Below are positions 5,450 to 8,528 of a stretch of 8,528 bases of DNA, piece after piece. The notes under the pieces were generated by a model. It did not search any database and was not told the DNA's origin. It saw nothing but the letters and a program-made list of their open reading frames with translations. Each line of letters opens with the position of its first letter. Within the stretch, counting starts at the first letter, position 1. The stretch comes from DATGJX01 sp035279385 (lineage in GTDB: Bacteria > Vulcanimicrobiota > Vulcanimicrobiia > Vulcanimicrobiales > Vulcanimicrobiaceae): assembly GCA_035279385.1 (NCBI GenBank), contig DATEHZ010000038.1, forward strand, positions 1-8,528, written 5' to 3'. A program made the position numbers and the translations under genes.

Positions 5450-7174
5450 GTGACCACGACCGAGCATCGCACATCTCTGCCCGAGCTGCGCCATACCGCT
5501 GCGCACGTGCTGGCTTATGCCGTCCAGGACCTGTTTCCAGAAGCCAAGCCGACCATCGGCCCGGCCATCGAGAACGGCTTCTATTATGATTTCGACCGCG
5601 GCCAGCCGTTCACGCCCGAGGATCTCGAGCGCCTCGAGCGGCGCATGAACGAGATCGTGAAGGCCGGCTACGAGATGACCGGCGAGCGCGTGACCCGCGA
5701 ACAAGCCGTTGAACGCTTTAAGGACAACCCGTACAAGGTGGAACTCGCGCGGGCGATTCCGGAAGATGAGCCGATCACGCTCTACACGATCGGCGAGTTC
5801 ACGGACCTGTGCCGCGGCGGTCACGCGCATACGACCAGCGAGATCGGCGCGCTCAAGCTCATGAACGTCGCGGGCGCGTACTGGCGCGGCGACGAGAACA
5901 ATCCGATGCTGCAGCGGATCTACGGAACGGCGTGGCACTCGCAGAGCGAGCTGGATGCGTATCTTCATCAACTCGAAGAAGCGGCCAAGCGCGATCACCG
6001 CAAACTCGGCCAGGAACTCGATTTGTTCTCAGTTGAAGACGCGGCCGGCGGCGGCCTCATCTTCTGGCATCCCAAAGGCGCGATCATGCGCGGCATCGTC
6101 GAAAACTTCATCCGCGAGGGACTCAGAGAACGCGGGTACCAGCCGGTCGTCACGCCGCACATCGTCAACGAGAAGCTCTACGAGATTTCCGGGCACCTGG
6201 AAAACTACGCCGAGAACATGTTCGGCGTGCTGGAGGTCGAGGAGCAGCGCTTCCGCCTCAAACCGATGAACTGCCCGGGCCACATTCTCATTTACAAGAG
6301 CCACCTGCACAGCTATCGCGAATTGCCGATTCGCTTCTCCGAATTCGGCACGGTGTATCGCTTCGAGCGCAGCGGCGTGCTGCACGGCCTCACGCGCGTG
6401 CGCGGCTTCACGCAGGACGACGCGCATCTCTTCTGCACCGCCGATCAGTTGCAGGGCGAGTTCGAGCAAACGCTCGACGAAGCGCTGCGCCTCATGAACG
6501 CCTTCGGCTTCACGGACTTCGAATACGCGCTTTCGACGCGCGAACCGCATCTGCGCGGCGATACCGATCCGATCGCCGAAGAAGCGATTCGCAAAGCGCT
6601 CGAGAGTCACGAATTGCCGTATGCGATCGACGAAGGCGGCGGCGCGTTCTACGGGCCGAAACTCGATATCATGGTGCGCGACGCCATCGGACGCAAGTGG
6701 CAGCTCGGCACGGTGCAGGTCGATTTCGTGTTGCCCAAGCGCTTTGACCTGAAGTATCGCGGCCCGGAAGGCGACGAGACGCCCGTGATGATTCACCGCG
6801 CGCTCGCCGGGTCGATGGAGCGCTTCTTCGGCATTCTGATCGAGCATTACGGCGGAAACTTCCCCGCGTGGCTGGCTCCGGTTCAAGCGGTTCTCACGCC
6901 GATTTCCGAACATCAAATCGAGTACGCGCGGCAGGTGCGCGATGCGCTGCATCAACGCGGCTTCCGAGTCGAAGTCGATGAGTCGAACGAGAAACTCGGG
7001 TACAAAATCCGCCACTGGAAGACGCAGAAAGTGCCGTATATCCTCGTGGTCGGAAAACAAGAAGCCGCGGAGGGAGCGGTCAACGTGAACGAGCGCGGGG
7101 TCGAAGCCAAACGCAACGCCACGGTGGACGAGTTCGCCGCGGAACTTCAATCAAAGGTGGATGCGAAATCGTGA
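5450..7174 (+). CDS. thrS: Threonyl-tRNA synthetase (TGS domain absent)
   Basis: This cytoplasmic class II synthetase of 574 aa charges tRNA-Thr with threonine. The editing (N2) domain spans about 10-190 with HTAAH (H15, H19) and CRGGH (C121, H125), the residues that hydrolyse Ser-tRNA-Thr. The catalytic domain has motif 2 (TVYRFERSGVLHGL, R304), motif 3 (HRALAGSMERF), and the three zinc ligands that select threonine: C275 (MNCPGH), H326 (DDAH) and H449 (MIHR). The anticodon-binding domain covers about 475-570. E. coli ThrRS is 642 aa; the missing length is the N-terminal TGS domain, and the upstream frame is open for only 31 codons (stop at 5354-5356), with no TGS-like sequence. GTG 5450 is the only plausible start and lacks a Shine-Dalgarno. 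Its stop overlaps the lipoprotein start. Confidence 0.98.
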   Translation: MTTTEHRTSLPELRHTAAHVLAYAVQDLFPEAKPTIGPAIENGFYYDFDRGQPFTPEDLERLERRMNEIVKAGYEMTGERVTREQAVERFKDNPYKVELARAIPEDEPITLYTIGEFTDLCRGGHAHTTSEIGALKLMNVAGAYWRGDENNPMLQRIYGTAWHSQSELDAYLHQLEEAAKRDHRKLGQELDLFSVEDAAGGGLIFWHPKGAIMRGIVENFIREGLRERGYQPVVTPHIVNEKLYEISGHLENYAENMFGVLEVEEQRFRLKPMNCPGHILIYKSHLHSYRELPIRFSEFGTVYRFERSGVLHGLTRVRGFTQDDAHLFCTADQLQGEFEQTLDEALRLMNAFGFTDFEYALSTREPHLRGDTDPIAEEAIRKALESHELPYAIDEGGGAFYGPKLDIMVRDAIGRKWQLGTVQVDFVLPKRFDLKYRGPEGDETPVMIHRALAGSMERFFGILIEHYGGNFPAWLAPVQAVLTPISEHQIEYARQVRDALHQRGFRVEVDESNEKLGYKIRHWKTQKVPYILVVGKQEAAEGAVNVNERGVEAKRNATVDEFAAELQSKVDAKS

Positions 7175-8112
7175 AACGACTGGTCGCCGCGCTCGCGCTC
7201 GTAGCACTCGCCGCGTGTTCCGGCAACTTCGGCACCGGCACCGGTATGCCGCAAACCGGCCCCGGCATCCCGCCGATGGGCGCAGGCACGCCGATGCCGC
7301 CGATGGACAGGAACGGCATGCCGATCAATCCCTCGGCAAGCCCGTCGCCGACTCCGGGAACGGTCGGCAATGCGACATATCCGATCGAAGACGCGCAAAA
7401 GGGCTTTGCTTGCGGCACGCTGAGCGAGGGGTACGGATGCACGCTCGCGTTCAATCTTCCGCCGCCGACGCCGACGCCCTCGCCGAGCCCGAAGAACGCA
7501 AAGCGCAAATCGAAGACAACGGCGACGCCGTCACCCACGCCGACTCCGACACCGACTCCGACTCCCAAGGCGAGCGCGAGCCCGTCGCCGGGTGCGAGCG
7601 CGGGCGCATCGGCATCCCCCAGCCCGTCGCCGACGCCGGAAACGATCACCTTGCAAGCGCAAGCACCGCCGAAAGATGCGCCGAAGATGGTGCACGTTCC
7701 GGCAAACTCGCTGGACACCGTTGCGCTCATGATGGTGCAGCTCACCACCAACGGCGATCTCGATCTCGACGGCTGGGCGAACGCGCAATTCACGCTGCCG
7801 AAGACGGAAGTCGACGGCCGCGGCTTCGCCGTGCAGCTCTTCCAAGTCAACAAACGCAAGAAGGGCGTCGAGTACAAGCCGATTTGGACGTTCGACAAAT
7901 CGACGCTGAACGAGCGGACGCTGACCTTTTCGTTCCAGCCGCCCAAGATGAAGATCGCCAAGGGGAGCACGTACATGCTCGTGCTCTACGGAGACGATAA
8001 ATCGAGCGCGCCGTCTCCCGCGCCGTCCGGCTCGGCACCGCCGTTGCCTGCCGACATGAATCCGGCGGCTGCACCTCCGGACATGACGCCTGCGCCTTCG
8101 CCGACACCATAG
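7171..8112 (+). CDS. Pro/Thr/Ser-rich lipoprotein of unknown function
   Basis: A 313-aa protein with a type II signal peptide (MKRLVAALALVALAAC): the lipobox LAAC puts the lipidated cysteine at residue 16, so it should be anchored to a membrane facing the envelope. The mature N-terminus is Gly/Pro/Met-rich (about 17-55). A small unit with C81 and C90 (GFACGTLSEGYGC) may form a disulfide. Residues 96-157 are a Pro-Thr/Pro-Ser linker including PTPTPTPTPTP. The only folded-looking domain is about 158-275 (LDTVALMMVQL, FTLPKTEVDGRGFAVQLF, KIAKGSTYMLVLYGDD), probably a beta-sandwich. A second Pro/Ala/Ser-rich tail ends the protein. I do not recognise the family. GTG at 7171 overlaps the thrS stop as GTGA, with AAAGGTGG ten bases upstream, so it is translated from the thrS message. 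A long hairpin overlaps its stop codon. Confidence 0.85.
   Translation: MKRLVAALALVALAACSGNFGTGTGMPQTGPGIPPMGAGTPMPPMDRNGMPINPSASPSPTPGTVGNATYPIEDAQKGFACGTLSEGYGCTLAFNLPPPTPTPSPSPKNAKRKSKTTATPSPTPTPTPTPTPKASASPSPGASAGASASPSPSPTPETITLQAQAPPKDAPKMVHVPANSLDTVALMMVQLTTNGDLDLDGWANAQFTLPKTEVDGRGFAVQLFQVNKRKKGVEYKPIWTFDKSTLNERTLTFSFQPPKMKIAKGSTYMLVLYGDDKSSAPSPAPSGSAPPLPADMNPAAAPPDMTPAPSPTP
7541..7564 (+). repeat. Hexanucleotide tandem repeat inside the lipoprotein gene
   Basis: Four copies of the six-base unit CGACTC (the second copy is CGACAC) encode the PTPTPTP linker. The period is a multiple of three, so slippage would lengthen or shorten the linker without changing frame. Neighbouring linker DNA at 7470-7500 and 7570-7640 is similarly low in complexity but less regular. 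Confidence 0.7.
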
Positions 8113-8136
8113 CGCGCGCGGCGCTATGGTGCCGGC
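8100..8136. terminator. Bidirectional hairpin terminator between the lipoprotein and Mn catalase genes
   Basis: CACCATAGCGC (8105-8115) pairs perfectly with GCGCTATGGTG (8121-8131) around a five-base loop, GCGCG. Beyond one A-C mismatch four more pairs extend the stem to 8100/8136. The lipoprotein stop codon TAG (8110-8112) lies inside the left arm. The site is between convergent genes, where a shared terminator is expected. The T tract on the plus side is only moderate (AGTTTGAAGTTTAGCGTTT) and there is none on the minus side. Confidence 0.7.
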
Positions 8137-8146
8137 AGTTTGAAGT

Positions 8147-8528
8147 TTAGCGTTTGGTCGTACTGCGCACCGATGGTTTGGGCGGCGGCAAGTCGGGATC
8201 CGCGCCTTGCGCCGTCATCGGATCGCTTAGTTCGAATTCCCACAACCCCTGCGCGTTGACCATCTTGTAACCGGCGTCCGACGACGCTCCATCCTGCGAT
8301 TCGTTGAAGTATTTGTGCGTGAAGCGCTCGTCGGGCGGCACGTTCGAAGACGGGAAGTTATTCGAGATCGCAGCGAGCGCGGATTCGAACATCTTTTGGT
8401 GCGCCACCTCGCGCGTCATCAAAAACGTCAGCGCGTCCTTGGCACCGTTGTCCGGACAGAGTTTGATCAACCGATCGTAGACCGCCTTTGCGCGGGCCTC
8501 GGCGGCAATGTCGGAACGCAGATCGCAG
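8147..8528 (-). CDS. Manganese catalase, C-terminal part
   Basis: The frame is open to the right edge, so 126 C-terminal residues are visible and the N-terminal two-thirds is missing. DLRSDIAAEARAKAVYDRL and ALTFLMTREVAHQKMFESAL are two helices of the ferritin-like four-helix bundle. The Glu of IAAEARA and the His of REVAHQ correspond to the dimanganese ligands E148 and H181 of the Lactobacillus plantarum enzyme. The following SSNVPP, FFNES-like KYFNESQDG and the Pro-rich tail (DPDLPPPKP) are typical of the C-terminal extension. The enzyme converts hydrogen peroxide to water and oxygen without haem. It converges on the lipoprotein gene. An internal TTG at 8470 is not a start, since conserved sequence continues upstream of it. 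Confidence 0.93.
   Translation of the reverse strand, partial: CDLRSDIAAEARAKAVYDRLIKLCPDNGAKDALTFLMTREVAHQKMFESALAAISNNFPSSNVPPDERFTHKYFNESQDGASSDAGYKMVNAQGLWEFELSDPMTAQGADPDLPPPKPSVRSTTKR

Noticed and set aside
6029..7150. Minus-strand 373-aa ORF
   Set aside because: It is entirely antisense to thrS, whose motifs are complete. Long antisense ORFs are common in GC-rich DNA, and the product resembles no family.
7440..7640. Possible CRISPR or intergenic repeat array
   Set aside because: The periodicity is six bases, coding and in frame (Pro-Thr/Pro-Ser linker). There are no spacers or conserved long direct repeats.
7080..7976. Minus-strand 298-aa ORF with long Gly-Val repeats
   Set aside because: It is antisense to the thrS end and the lipoprotein; its GVGVGV runs are the complement of the Pro-Thr repeat codons. 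The plus strand has the signal peptide, lipobox and terminator.
7161..8000. Plus-strand 279-aa ORF in another frame of the lipoprotein gene
   Set aside because: Its Arg/Ala/Asp-rich product is a frame shadow and lacks a signal peptide or recognisable domain.

Overview
This is a GC-rich bacterial chromosomal window holding one housekeeping gene (thrS), mostly ordinary metabolic and stress genes, and a small, poorly conserved gene cluster. The mix is a DUF2630 protein, a Pro/Thr/Ser-rich lipoprotein, a TGS-less ThrRS, a periplasmic-type multicopper oxidase and a manganese catalase. It suggests an uncultured soil-type lineage such as Eremiobacterota/WPS-2 or a Dormibacterota/Actinobacteria-like group. 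That placement is an inference from gene style only and is low confidence.

Layout: (1) 2-601 (+) is the 3' end of an S1-domain protein, probably ribosomal protein S1. It converges on (2) a long minus-strand block, 5330 down to 615. Read in its direction of transcription, this block starts with a cluster of small genes: a 27-codon ORF with a TTG start, a 96-aa unknown protein with a good Shine-Dalgarno, a ribbon-helix-helix (RHH) DNA-binding protein, and an ORF that appears frame-disrupted. It continues with an aldo-keto reductase carrying an unusual N-terminal LSm/SH3-like barrel, a DUF2630 protein, a four-helix membrane protein (these three overlap one another), and a complete three-domain-type multicopper oxidase. 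The oxidase also has its own very close -10 element. (3) 5450-8112 (+) holds thrS, which lacks the TGS domain, and a lipoprotein overlapping it by four bases. The pair ends in a long perfect hairpin. (4) 8147-8528 (-) is the 3' end of a manganese catalase.

Functionally, the oxidase, aldo-keto reductase and Mn catalase fit a redox/metal-stress theme, but nothing in the sequence ties them together beyond proximity. The intergenic region 5331-5449 separates the minus cluster from thrS. It contains a 24-bp dyad with a TACAAT -10-like hexamer between its arms, which could be an operator for the RHH protein.

The most unusual items are the barrel-aldo-keto reductase fusion, the RHH cluster with its dyad, and the multi-frame coding signal at 4277-4700. 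I saw no CRISPR array, tRNA, rRNA, insertion sequence or phage structural gene, and no clear evidence of a complete new defence or mobile system.
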